Assembly (NCBI GenBank): GCA_035691665.1
Contig: DASSIS010000111.1
Location: 1 to 31,913 of the forward strand
DNA length: 31,913 bases
Direction of reading: 5' to 3'
Source of the DNA: DASUBN01 sp035691665
Lineage (GTDB): Bacteria; Pseudomonadota; Gammaproteobacteria; Natronospirales; REEB76
Below are positions 10,301 through 17,380 of this stretch, piece by piece. The notes beneath the pieces are model-generated. The model was not told the DNA's origin. It saw only the letters and a program-made list of their open reading frames with translations, and made no database searches. Numbering within the stretch: the stretch's first letter is position 1; each line of letters starts with the position of its first letter. The position numbers and the translations under genes were made by a program.

Positions 10301-10844
10301 CCTGCAGGGTCTGCCGCAGTTCGCGAGCGCCACAGGCACGGCTGCGAGCCAGGAATCCGCCGCGACCCTGGCGAACAACCCGCAGACCGTGGCCACCTAC
10401 GGCCTCAACATGCGTAACTGGAAGATCGTCAACAACCTGCAGCAGAACTACACGCAAGAGGGTATCTATCAGCTCTCGCTGTATTACGGCTCCAAGTGGG
10501 CGCGCTTCGCCTTCGACAGCGGCAGCTACCAGGGCTACACCGACCTCATGGGCCTCGAGTACCGCTACGACATCCGCCCGAAGTGGGACCTGGGCTTCAT
10601 GGTGAACCGCATCCATTCCTACGGTGCGGGCGTGACCAACCGCAGCTACGGCATCGAGACCGGCTGGGATATCGGCACCAACATGTGGCTGAGCCTAGGG
10701 TACAACTTCTCGGGCTTCTACGACCAGGACTTCACCGCCGACCATTACACGGCCCAGGGACTGTTCCTGCGCTTCCGCTTCAAGTTCGACCAGGACACGG
10801 TGAAGAGCATGGCCAGCGCCGGCAAGCTGGTGACGCCGCCCTGA
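4359..10844 (+). CDS. Giant outer-membrane protein: DUF11/Cna-B repeats, two OmpA domains, beta-barrel
   Basis: About 2,161 residues from this start; the frame runs back to a GTG at 4224. I prefer a start near 4359 because a strong hairpin lies in the extra part and no ribosome site precedes 4224. GTG 4335 is also possible. An extended signal peptide (KAWALALALGLTHMGTAAA) is followed by PPGTVISNTASLAY, the motif shared with the DUF11 proteins. In order I see: a beta domain with TDHDQNIDPSVRDTV; a Cna-B-like unit (nt 5080-5420); a DUF11 unit (5478-5850) with VVDVLPQGLRYVKGSARL; a second regulatory-like unit (5880-6180); two OmpA-type domains (6498-6858, 7008-7350) with TFVGYTDD and NNMELSIARA; an acidic linker; an Ig/invasin-like part (7570-8150); and a long aromatic, alternating region (8160-10,844) typical of a beta-barrel, whose last strand is GLFLRFRFKF. 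It probably anchors the surface structure to outer membrane and peptidoglycan. Confidence 0.88.
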   Translation: MLTSPARLAKAPRRVGGITGGFSKAWALALALGLTHMGTAAAGTTPPGTVISNTASLAYQAPGGGTQTQQTNMVNITTVAANRTPSSVIFLDYAPGSPDASSLLAGPTQCSTNGGSTFNPLPNPGSLNVSNPLALAPTSMYNAGDPLFIELTDHDQNIDPSVRDTVLVTVSVPSLHESVVLKLTETGVNTGVFVGYVPTGASNVGGCSLQVGPNTTVDVNYVDISDASDKSSATALVDPFDVVFDSTSGKRLDGAKLTLVDANTGKPVPVLGKDGVSTYPSTVTSGTTVTDSAGEKYDVPAGGFLFPVVKPGNYRVQVEPPQGYHAPSVVSAKTLEALSGAPYILPSASYGGAVDQKAKGILQLDVPLDPISTKLLLQKTASTVTASVGDIIQYSLTLQNVSTTLAAEGVQVVDVLPQGLRYVKGSARLANGATAAVSISPTGQQLTISAGSVPAKGTQTVEYAVEITAATPLTTVINTAQAFEDGVAVSNQATAGVEVQSEFLQNVNTLVGRVVVGCDSQGTQGVEKARVVMEDGSYAITDKHGDYHFQAITNGTHVVQLDLPSLPKGYEPMSCEQNTRWAGRDYSQFVEVHGGALWRADFHVRPIPGAQGDLSLQLTQAPAVDHVHNTVQLTVSDVPVTNLSTTVMLPAGMTYLVGTARLDGQKIDDPQDAGQEMLIFRTGAHEAGWKGVLEFDTVLPAVQGAAPPAAAHQTKSFTIQGFPSGKIEMSAHDQEVMQRIAGLIKGAQNISMTFVGYTDDQPLTAGSKYANNMELSIARAQAVADYLQAHIDVDGAQVFISGRGSNDAVASNATEAGRTQNRRTQIDVVYDEKGTSAEPTAVNNTVFQTRALASFDAPSAKGQHTAPAAVVLHAVPGAKQEEQEFTLQDFASGSTELSAHDQDVMQQVAALLQGASNVSLTFVGYTDDTRVAAGSKYANNMELSIARAKTAADYVTGHLPVDGAQVFIVGRGNDANADGGDGDVSQNRRIVIKVQYTAVGTAAADAGGQSPVQHAAIKGLSPADMPDAKQQDAADAAAMADTDANDDESKLADQYELDPKWLETQADGKPQFVWPTESFLPAIPAIHVAVEHAPGQKAVLYVNGQPVSTRAFLSVSKNRLGTAAVSQWLGVPLTEGDNDLTAEITQDGKIVERVERHVHYSGVPVRAEFLADQSKLLADGRAKPVFAVRFFDRWGYPARRGLIGKYQVDAPFVAYQSVQQLQQDQVSALSPREPTYTIGEGGVAYIHLMPTTTTGEVTVTVPMVNDTLQQLRGWMRPAARDWILVGVASGTAAFDKIKNNMQSVQGDDPNSDIYQDGRVAFYAKGTIQGDFLLTASYDSAKAGGVGANGLQQAVNPNTYFMLYGDAAQQGFDAQSASKLYVKIERNQFYALFGDYNTGLTVTELSAYDRMFNGVKSAYQGDNFGYTAFAAQNNQAYVKDEIQGNGTSGLYHLSHQQLLINSERVVLETRDRYTNAVLSTQSLTPFVDYTLDYFGGTIFFKDPVAARDSNFNPIYIVVQYEVSTGASNAISAGGRASIKSADGKVELGATVVNEGTGDGNNRLTGTDLRVQVTPSTTLKAEVAHTANGPNGASSTLSNVNGVSVTTGSSNTSNASGNAYSVDLKTQSLTLENDVYVKDEDPTFGLGQQSLGDAGMRRLGDDTRYHLDQNWSLLGQVQRQQSIAQDSTSDVANGGVQYKFDSGSTLGAGLQHAQESYPNATPTVFGGTAQGDYSSNQAYVNGTYGLTSKVVLRGSATRTLGGEAADPQYPNLYAAGVDYKLTDKTALFVNEQSTSGSLQSDRTTEFGVKTQPWDQAQVSSSVSQEQTEYGPRLFSTVGLTQGWQVSKELNLEAGYNRVASMHQPNTPVTTAQTATAPATGAYTSDFNSMFLGASYHEANWAMNGRAELLNSDQETTRNLFTGFYRTLGVGVAFSASLQGFHSDYAIGGVSDTADGRLGFAYRPDESRWSWLEQLDLVYASQEGLQGLPQFASATGTAASQESAATLANNPQTVATYGLNMRNWKIVNNLQQNYTQEGIYQLSLYYGSKWARFAFDSGSYQGYTDLMGLEYRYDIRPKWDLGFMVNRIHSYGAGVTNRSYGIETGWDIGTNMWLSLGYNFSGFYDQDFTADHYTAQGLFLRFRFKFDQDTVKSMASAGKLVTPP
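6498..7350 (+). repeat. Tandem intragenic duplication of the OmpA-type domain
   Basis: Two OmpA-type domains inside the giant gene lie at a constant offset of 504 bp (168 codons). A 23-bp stretch is identical at 6657-6679 and 7161-7183, and a 24-bp stretch at 6735-6758 and 7239-7262. Identity at synonymous sites points to recent duplication or gene conversion rather than two old domains. Confidence 0.8.
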
Positions 10845-10926
10845 GCGTGAAGCTCGGGACAGTGAGACAGAGAGATTCGTTTAGTGCGACTTCGACGTTC
10901 GCGGATGGGCGTTCGGGGTAGGCACG

Positions 10927-10968
10927 GCAGGGGCCGGTGGCCGACACCACCGGCCCCTGCATTCTCTT
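10927..10968 (+). terminator. Rho-independent-type terminator after the giant gene
   Basis: A perfect 14-bp stem (GCAGGGGCCGGTGG at 10927-10940 with its complement at 10947-10960) closes a 6-nt loop and is followed by ATTCTCTT. It lies 83 bp after the stop at 10844. Confidence 0.75.
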
Positions 10969-11036
10969 CGGGGTTCGGTGTCGGGAGGGGAGCGGCGCGC
11001 AGCTGCGCCGCAGAGCAGGGGGTTGGGGAACGGAAG

Positions 11037-11071
11037 GGGAGTCACGGCCTGGCCGTGGCTCCCTCTTTCTT
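11037..11071 (+). terminator. Second terminator between convergent genes
   Basis: GGGAGTCACGG (11037-11047) pairs with CCGTGGCTCCC (11053-11063) with one wobble and loop CCTGG, followed by TCTTTCTT. It sits just outside the stop of the convergent minus-strand gene (11096). A GCGGCGC/GCGCCGC hairpin lies between this and the first terminator. Confidence 0.65.
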
Positions 11072-11095
11072 CATACAGCTGCGGGTGCCTTAAGC

Positions 11096-12496
11096 TCAGT
11101 CCTTGAGGGCCGCCAGGCGAGCCACGGCGAAGTTCAGGGATTCCACTGACATGCGATCCGCCGCCAGGGCATGGGCATAGGCAGCGCGGGCTTCGGCGGT
11201 CTGGCCGGCCTGTTCGAGGCCGATGCCGTCACCCATCCACCATTCGCCCACGGTGGGATCCACCTGCACCAGCTCCCGGTAGAGACGGCCCGCGCCCGGG
11301 GCCTTGGCGGGATCGGTGCTCGCCAGGTTGGCGAGCAGGGCGGCATAGTTGGGATCGGCGCCGGCGGCCTTGGCGTTGTCCTTGAGCAGCGTCACCGCGT
11401 CCTTGTCCTGACCGCGGGCGTGGAGCAGGGTGGCTTCCAGCACCACGAAGCGGGTGCCCTGGCTGCCGCCGCGCTTGATGCCGTCGCTCAAGATCTGTCC
11501 CGCCTGCAGCACGTTGCCCTGGTGGGCTTCGGCTACGGCGAGCATCTCGCGCGCGGAACCGTAATCCGGGTTGGTCTTGAGGGACTGCTGCAGGAGTTCC
11601 AGGGCCTTGGGATAATCGCCGCTCTGGAGCGCCGCCAGCGCCGAGCTATAGGCCGCCCCGCCCGGCACCGGGGTCGCGGGGGCCTGGGGCGCAGGAGCCT
11701 GGGCGAACTCCAGGGCCTGCTGGGTGGGGGTGCGGAAGTAGATGTTGAGGGTACTGGCCGGACCCTGGCCCGGCGTGGTGTAGGCCTGGATGCCGGGCTT
11801 CACGTCGAAGCTGAGCTTGAGCACGCCGCCGTCGATGGCGGTGTGCACCGCCGACACGCCCGGGGGCATGGGCAGGTTACGCGGGAAGTTGGTGAGGGAG
11901 CGGATGCCTTGCACGTCCACTAGCACGTGCTGGCTACCCATCTGGTTGTCCACGTTCCAGTCCACCGGGTGGTCGAACATGAGGCTGATGCCACCGCGGC
12001 TGGTGGTGCCGGCGCCGGCGCCCAGGAGCAGGGTCTCCTGCTCCGGCCGGCTGGCGGTGACGGCTGCGGGCGCACTAACGGGTGCCGGAGCGGCAGCGAT
12101 CTTGGGTGCCACGGTGGCCGGTGCGGGCGCGGTGGCGGCGGGAGCGGCCGGGATGCAGGGCGGCACGACGACCGCGGCGGTGGCCGGCGGTTGCGAGCGG
12201 CCCGACAGGTACCAGTCGCTCAAGAGCCAGAAGAGGCCGTTGGCGAGCAGCAGGATGAGGAGGATCAGGATGAAGCGGCGTTTGCCGCGGTCGCGATGGT
12301 CTTCCTGAGGTAAGCGGGCGGGCTTGGTGGGCATGGTGTCGGCGATGCTCGGAGTGCGTGCGGCTTCCGGGTTGCCGGCGACGGATGATTCCTCGGTGGG
12401 TTTCGCGCGCGTGGCGCGGCTCGTGGTCTTGCGCGGCGTGGGTGTGGCAGCGCGGGAGGTCTTGCGGGGACCGGGACCGGTCTTCTTCGTGGCCAT
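11096..12496 (-). CDS. Inner-membrane TPR protein with basic N-terminal tail (MshN-like)
   Basis: 466 residues. Residues 1-35 are rich in Lys, Arg, Thr and Pro (KKTGPGPRKTSRAATPTPRK), like a histone H1 tail. One membrane segment follows at about 75-95 (FILILLILLLANGLFWLL), then an Ala/Pro-rich linker to about 150. A beta-rich domain at about 155-270 contains LMFDHPVDWNVDN and VLKLSFDVKPGIQAY and is weakly AMIN-like. TPR-type helical repeats fill about 285-466 (SALAALQSGDYPKALELLQQ; LYRELVQVDPTVGEWWMGDG). The order cytosolic tail, single membrane span, periplasmic TPR resembles MshN-type pilus-assembly proteins, but no pilus genes are nearby. A role in envelope assembly is inferred. It converges on the giant surface gene and diverges from the antiporter gene. 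Confidence 0.75.
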   Translation of the reverse strand: MATKKTGPGPRKTSRAATPTPRKTTSRATRAKPTEESSVAGNPEAARTPSIADTMPTKPARLPQEDHRDRGKRRFILILLILLLANGLFWLLSDWYLSGRSQPPATAAVVVPPCIPAAPAATAPAPATVAPKIAAAPAPVSAPAAVTASRPEQETLLLGAGAGTTSRGGISLMFDHPVDWNVDNQMGSQHVLVDVQGIRSLTNFPRNLPMPPGVSAVHTAIDGGVLKLSFDVKPGIQAYTTPGQGPASTLNIYFRTPTQQALEFAQAPAPQAPATPVPGGAAYSSALAALQSGDYPKALELLQQSLKTNPDYGSAREMLAVAEAHQGNVLQAGQILSDGIKRGGSQGTRFVVLEATLLHARGQDKDAVTLLKDNAKAAGADPNYAALLANLASTDPAKAPGAGRLYRELVQVDPTVGEWWMGDGIGLEQAGQTAEARAAYAHALAADRMSVESLNFAVARLAALKD

Positions 12497-12815
12497 GGCT
12501 AAGCTCTCGCTCTGGCGTGTATTAGGGGACGCTCTATAGGGGTATTCCGCCGGAAAGACCGAGACGTCTGGCGCCCTGTTCGCTGCGCTTTTCCTGCAAG
12601 ACTACGCAGGGCACATGATATATGTTCAATCGCCCTCAGCCAACAGATATAGCTTCGTGCGCGGCCATTGATGGATCACCGTGATTCATGGGCGGCACCA
12701 CATGTCGCAGCATCGCTTCGGATACAAAGCATGTAGCCTGACAAAAGATATTTTGTCTGCGTAACAAATTCGGAGCAGGCATAATCCAGATGCCATCCCA
12801 ATAAGAGGGAGCTAA
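12497..12815. promoter_or_regulatory. Divergent intergenic region with an inverted repeat at 12740-12757
   Basis: The 319 bp between a minus-strand TPR gene and the plus-strand antiporter hold no convincing gene. GACAAAA (12740-12746), GATA, TTTTGTC (12751-12757) forms a perfect 7-bp-arm inverted repeat 58 bp before the antiporter start, consistent with an operator. A second small repeat, ACAT-N5-ATGT, lies near 12614-12626. I see no clear -35/-10 pair. Confidence 0.4.
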
Positions 12816-14057
12816 ATGCCCCCCGTCACGTTGTTCCTGGTCTGTCTCGCGGCCATCTTCCTCATCGGCACTTTCGGCGAAGTGGTCTTCACCCGCACCA
12901 AGGTGCCGGACGTAATCTGGCTGATCCTGGCGGGCATCCTCATCGGGCCGGTGCTCAACTTGGTGAGCCGGGTGCAGCTCCTCAGCGTCGCGCCGTACTT
13001 TTCGGCGCTCACCCTGGTGTTCGTGCTGTTCGAAGGCGGCTGCCGCCTGGACCTGGTGCAGCTCTACCGGGCAACGCCGCGCTCGGTACTGCTCTCGGTG
13101 TTGAACTTCCTGTTCTCGACGGCGGCGGTGACGCTCTGCAGCCGGCTGATGGTGGAGGCGGGCCTCTTGCCCGCCGCCTGGACCTGGCGCCAGGAACTCC
13201 TGACCGGCGCCATCGTAGGAGGCACCAGCCCCATCGTGATCATGTCCGCCATCGCGCGCATCAAGGTGCCGGTGGGGGCAGCGAACCTGACCAGCCTCGA
13301 ATCCGCTCTGAGCGACGTGCTCTGCATCGTGACGGTGACCTTCCTGGTGGGCCTATTCCAGGGCGCCGCGGACGTGGGCACCCCCTGGGGCGCACTGATC
13401 CGCTCCCTGGGCTTAGGGATAGTTCTCGGCACCGCGGGCGGGGCGCTGTGGCTCCTGACCTTGAACTGGCTGGATCAGAACGAGCACGCCTATCCCATCA
13501 CGCTTTCGGCGCTGCTCATCCTCTATGTGCTGGTGGAAGGGGCAGGGGGCTCGGGCGCGCTCGGCGTGCTGTCTTTCGCTGTAGTGGTGGGTAACGCCGG
13601 CCACATCGGCCGCATCGTGAAGCTCGACACACAGCTCGGGCTGGATGACGATGTGCGCGGCTTCCACAGCCAGATGGTGTTCATGGTGAAGTCCTTCTTC
13701 TTCACCTTCGTGGGGGCCATGCTCGGGCCGCCCTGGAGCCTGGCGCTCGCCGGTGCGCTGCTCGCCGCGGTGCTGCTCGTGGCCCGCTACCCGGGTTCCT
13801 GGTTCGCGATGCTGAAGTCGCCGCTCGACAAGGTGCAGCGGCGCCTCGTGTTCCTGACCGTGCCGCGCGGGGTAGCCGCGGGGGTGCTTGCCACCATGCC
13901 GGTGGCCGCCGGCATACCCGAGACCCAGCAGTTGCCGCCGGTGATATTCGCCTGCGTATTCGGCACCATCCTGATCTTCGCCGCGGGTTTCCCCCTGGCC
14001 CTGCGCGAGCCCGACGCCGGCGCAGTGGTGAGTGAAGCAGCGCTGCCTCCGGAATGA
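12816..14057 (+). CDS. Cation:proton antiporter, CPA1/NhaP-like (413 aa)
   Basis: A hydrophobic protein with about a dozen membrane segments and a good ribosome site (GAGGGAG) before the ATG. Family landmarks are VPDVIWLILAGILIGP near residues 30-45, LFEGGCRLDL at 71-80, GAIVGGTSPIVIMSAIARIK at 131-150 and SLESALSDVLCIVTVTFLVG at 160-179. In CPA1 antiporters the last segment usually holds an Asn-Asp pair in the transport site; here it reads Ser-Asp (S166-D167). No cytosolic nucleotide-binding (TrkA-N) domain follows, unlike many Kef-type proteins. Expected role: exchange of Na+ or K+ for H+ across the inner membrane. The ion cannot be read from sequence. Confidence 0.82.
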   Translation: MPPVTLFLVCLAAIFLIGTFGEVVFTRTKVPDVIWLILAGILIGPVLNLVSRVQLLSVAPYFSALTLVFVLFEGGCRLDLVQLYRATPRSVLLSVLNFLFSTAAVTLCSRLMVEAGLLPAAWTWRQELLTGAIVGGTSPIVIMSAIARIKVPVGAANLTSLESALSDVLCIVTVTFLVGLFQGAADVGTPWGALIRSLGLGIVLGTAGGALWLLTLNWLDQNEHAYPITLSALLILYVLVEGAGGSGALGVLSFAVVVGNAGHIGRIVKLDTQLGLDDDVRGFHSQMVFMVKSFFFTFVGAMLGPPWSLALAGALLAAVLLVARYPGSWFAMLKSPLDKVQRRLVFLTVPRGVAAGVLATMPVAAGIPETQQLPPVIFACVFGTILIFAAGFPLALREPDAGAVVSEAALPPE

Positions 14058-14072
14058 GGGATTAGGTCAGGC

Positions 14073-14100
14073 GGGAGACATGCCTTAAGGCTTGCCTCCC
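14073..14100 (+). terminator. Hairpin after antiporter gene, weak terminator
   Basis: GGGAG (14073-14077) and CTCCC (14096-14100) enclose CATGCC-TTAA-GGCTTG, which pairs with one internal mismatch. No T-run follows, so termination is only possible. Confidence 0.35.
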
Positions 14101-14122
14101 ACCCGGGCGCGGGGCCTAGAAT
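14092..14122 (+). promoter_or_regulatory. Candidate promoter for the Asp-box repeat protein
   Basis: TAGAAT (14117-14122) is a reasonable -10 element, with TTGCCT (14092-14097) 19 bp upstream as a weak -35. Transcription would start about 55 nt before the ATG at 14183. Confidence 0.3.
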
Positions 14123-14182
14123 GGGCGACGCACTTTCTTAGGTGAGTCTGGTCCAAACACCATCTTTTCTCTGGAGCCGCTC

Positions 14183-17100
14183 ATGTCACGTCGTCCGGCC
14201 CTCGTCTTCGGTCTCCCGCTCATCACCCTCTGCCTGGGACTCTTCTCCCAGGCCTTCGCCGATGTGGAACCCCCCTCCGTATCCCTGTATCAGGGCATGG
14301 AGTGGCGGTCCGTGGGACCGTTCCGCGGGGGTTGGTCCACCATGGCGGTGGGGGTGCCTTCCGAGCCCAACACCTTCTACTTCGGCGGCGCCGATGGCGG
14401 GGTGTGGAAGACGATCGACGCCGGGCTGACCTGGAAACCCGAGTTCCAACAGGGTGACTCCCTGTCCATCGGCGCCCTGGCGGTCGCCCCCTCGAACCCG
14501 AACATCCTATATATAGGTACGGGCCAACCCGAGCAGTCCCGCTATGACACGGTGGAGGGAGCCGGGGTGTTCCGCTCCGACGACGGCGGCGCGACCTGGC
14601 GACTACTGGGCCTCTCCGATACACGGCACATCGGCCGCATCTGGGTGGACCCCCGCAACCCCGACGTGGTGGTGGTCGCGGCCCTGGGGCACATCTTCGG
14701 GCCCAACGACGAGCGCGGCGTGTTCCGCAGCGAAGACGGCGGCAAGCACTGGCAGAAGGTGCTGTTCGTGGATGCCAACACCGGCGCCATCGACTTGGCG
14801 GCGGATCCTACCCAGCCGGACGTGATGTTCGCCGCCACCTGGCAGGGCCGTGAGTGGCCCTGGTTCGCCTATTACATCCCGCAGCAAGGTCCCGGCAGCG
14901 GCATCTGGAAATCCACGGACGGCGGCAAGACCTGGACGAAGCTTTCCGGCGGCGGCTTGCCCGGCGGTGCGCTCGGGCGCATCGGCCTCGCGGTCGCCCC
15001 CGGCACCAACGACCAGCGGGTCTACGCGCTCATCGAGAGCAGCGACGACAAGCAGACCGCGCTCTATCGCTCCGACGACGGCGGCGCCAACTGGAAGTCC
15101 ATGGGCCACGACGAGCTCGTGAGCGGCTACTTCGACCGCCTGGCGGTAGATCCCAAGGACCCGGATACCCTCTACGTCATGAACCGCTCGGTGGCCAAGT
15201 CCACGGACGGCGGCAAGAGCTTCAGCTGGTTCAAGGGCGCACCTGGCGGCGACGACTATCACTTCATATGGATCAACCCGGACGACGACACCCACATGGT
15301 GGTGGCGAGCGACCAGGGCACGAGCGTGAGCATCGACGGCGGCAGGAGCTGGTCTTCCTGGTACAACCAGCCCACCGGGCAGTTCTACCACGTGACCACC
15401 GATAACCGCTTCCCCTACCATATCTACAGCGGCCAGCAGGACAGCGGCACGGTGGAGGAGGAGAGCGCCAGCGACTACGGCGAACTCACCTTCCGCGACT
15501 GGAACTCCACGGGCGGCGACGAGCGCAGCTATGTGTTCCCGGACAACGGCGATCCCAACATCGTCTACGTAGGCGGGCTCGGCGGCCACATCTCCCGTTT
15601 CGACAAGCGCACTGGGCAGGTGCAGAACATCTCCGCCTGGCCCATCACGGATTACGGCAAGCGCCCCACCACGGTGAAGTACCGCTATAACTGGTTCTAC
15701 CCGGTGGTGGCGGATCCCCACAGGGCTCATGTCATCTATCTCGGCGCCCAGTACGTGTTCAAGAGCACGGACGAAGGCACGCACTGGAGCATCATCAGCC
15801 CCGACCTCACCGGAGCTGATCCGAAGTCGCCCGACGCTGCGGGTTGCGACGGCAATGATCTCAAGTTCGCCCAGGCCAAGGCCTGTGGCTACGGCGTGAT
15901 CTTCAGCATCGCACCCTCGCCCGCCAAGGAAGGGGTGATCTGGACTGGTGCCGACGACGGTGTCATCGAGCTCAGCCGCGACGGCGGCAAGCACTGGACC
16001 GACATCTCTCCCAAGGACATGCCGGCCTACGGACGCGTGAACCAGGTGGAAGCCTCCCCCACGGACCCCGCCACGGCGTATCTCGCGGTGGATACCCATC
16101 GCCAGGACCTCTTCAAGCCCTTCGCCTTCCGCACCCATGACTACGGCAAGACCTGGACGGCCATCACGGCCGGCATTCCGGCTTCCGAGTTCGTGTACGT
16201 GGTGCGCCAGGACCTGAAGGATCCGAAGCTGCTCTATGCCGGCACCAACCGCGGCGTGTATGTCTCCTTCGACGACGGCGACGCCTGGCAACCGCTCGAG
16301 AACGGTCTGCCGGCGGTGCGGGTGCGCGACCTCACCCTGCACGGTGATGACCTCATCGCCGCCACCCACGGACGCGGCCTGTGGGTGATGGACGACGTGG
16401 CTTCCTTACGCCAGGTGGCAGGCGCCAAGACCGATGGCCCGATCCTGTTCAAGCCCGCGGTGGCGGTGCGCGTGCGCCGTGACGAGAACAAGGACACACC
16501 CTTGCCGCCGGAAGAGCCGGCCGGCCAGAACCCACCGGAAGGGGCCATCATCGACTACTGGCTGCCTGAAGGTGTCCAGGGCCCGGTGAAGCTGGAGATA
16601 GACGATGCTGCCGGCAAGACCGTGCGCAGCTACGCCAGCGACGCACCCCAGACCAAATTGGAGACCGATCTCTACTTCAATTCCGCCTGGCTCACGCCGC
16701 CCGAGACGCTGCCGGCGGAGGCGGGAGGGCACCGCTTCGTATGGGACCTGCGCTATCCGCGGCCGCTGGCCTTGAGCTACGACTATTCCATCGCCGCGGT
16801 GTACGGCCGGGGTGAGGACGTGCTGCCCGAAGGGCCGCTGGTGCTGCCGGGCAAGTACACGGTCAAGCTCACGACTGCTAACAAGACCTACAGCCAGCCC
16901 CTCGATGTGACGCTGGATCCGCGCGTCTCGGCGAAGGATGCCAAGCTTGCGCTGCCGGCGCAGCTCAAGTTCGCGGACGAGATCGGCGAATCCATGCGCC
17001 AGAGCTACGTGGCCCATGAAGAGGTCGCGAAGCTCCGAGCGGACCTCGCCAAGCTCGCACCCCAGCTCGGCGCGCCCTCGGATGCGGAGTTGGCGAAATC

Positions 17101-17380
17101 CGTGGCGGCCTTCGACGCCAAGGCCGAGCAACTGGAGAGCAAGGCGAAGGATCGGAAGAACCTGCGCGCCATCAACGGCGGTCTCGCGGGTCTTGCGTCC
17201 GAGATCGGCGATGGCGACCGCTCGCCGCCCGCCCAGTACCACGAGGCCTACGAGCTCTACGCGGGGAACCTGAAGGAAGCCCTCAAGCAGTGGGACGCGC
17301 TGTGCCACAGCGAGTTGCCGGCACTCAACGCCGCGCTCAGGGCCCGCGGTCTCGCGCCGCTCGAGGTGACGGGCCCGTGA
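14183..17380 (+). CDS. Secreted VPS10/sortilin-like BNR (Asp-box) repeat protein (1,065 aa)
   Basis: The ATG has GGAG 6 nt upstream. A signal peptide (residues 1-26, LVFGLPLITLCLGLFSQAFA) is followed by a beta-propeller-type region with about ten Asp-box motifs of the S-x-D-x-G-x-x-W type. Examples are RSDDGGATW, RSEDGGKHW, KSTDGGKTW, RSDDGGANW, VSIDGGRSW, LSRDGGKHW and RTHDYGKTW. The opening MEWRSVGPFRGGWSTMAVGV is common in proteins annotated as VPS10-domain or 'glycosyl hydrolase' BNR proteins. The last 300 residues form a separate beta domain, then a helical, Lys/Glu-rich stretch (KLRADLAKLAPQLGAPSDAE). No sialidase arginine triad is evident, so enzymatic activity is unproven. The stop overlaps the next start by one base. 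Confidence 0.85.
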   Translation: MSRRPALVFGLPLITLCLGLFSQAFADVEPPSVSLYQGMEWRSVGPFRGGWSTMAVGVPSEPNTFYFGGADGGVWKTIDAGLTWKPEFQQGDSLSIGALAVAPSNPNILYIGTGQPEQSRYDTVEGAGVFRSDDGGATWRLLGLSDTRHIGRIWVDPRNPDVVVVAALGHIFGPNDERGVFRSEDGGKHWQKVLFVDANTGAIDLAADPTQPDVMFAATWQGREWPWFAYYIPQQGPGSGIWKSTDGGKTWTKLSGGGLPGGALGRIGLAVAPGTNDQRVYALIESSDDKQTALYRSDDGGANWKSMGHDELVSGYFDRLAVDPKDPDTLYVMNRSVAKSTDGGKSFSWFKGAPGGDDYHFIWINPDDDTHMVVASDQGTSVSIDGGRSWSSWYNQPTGQFYHVTTDNRFPYHIYSGQQDSGTVEEESASDYGELTFRDWNSTGGDERSYVFPDNGDPNIVYVGGLGGHISRFDKRTGQVQNISAWPITDYGKRPTTVKYRYNWFYPVVADPHRAHVIYLGAQYVFKSTDEGTHWSIISPDLTGADPKSPDAAGCDGNDLKFAQAKACGYGVIFSIAPSPAKEGVIWTGADDGVIELSRDGGKHWTDISPKDMPAYGRVNQVEASPTDPATAYLAVDTHRQDLFKPFAFRTHDYGKTWTAITAGIPASEFVYVVRQDLKDPKLLYAGTNRGVYVSFDDGDAWQPLENGLPAVRVRDLTLHGDDLIAATHGRGLWVMDDVASLRQVAGAKTDGPILFKPAVAVRVRRDENKDTPLPPEEPAGQNPPEGAIIDYWLPEGVQGPVKLEIDDAAGKTVRSYASDAPQTKLETDLYFNSAWLTPPETLPAEAGGHRFVWDLRYPRPLALSYDYSIAAVYGRGEDVLPEGPLVLPGKYTVKLTTANKTYSQPLDVTLDPRVSAKDAKLALPAQLKFADEIGESMRQSYVAHEEVAKLRADLAKLAPQLGAPSDAELAKSVAAFDAKAEQLESKAKDRKNLRAINGGLAGLASEIGDGDRSPPAQYHEAYELYAGNLKEALKQWDALCHSELPALNAALRARGLAPLEVTGP

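Noticed and set aside
6912..10616. A 1,234-codon open frame on the minus strand
   Set aside because: It lies antisense to the giant surface protein. Its composition (Val/Gly/His/Arg-rich, no domains) is typical of frames created by high GC at third codon positions.
10884..11093. 69-codon plus-strand frame after the giant gene
   Set aside because: It spans two terminator hairpins and has no family resemblance.
14603..16369. Long minus-strand open frame opposite the Asp-box protein
   Set aside because: The plus-strand frame has a signal peptide and about ten Asp boxes; the antisense frame has no recognisable motif.
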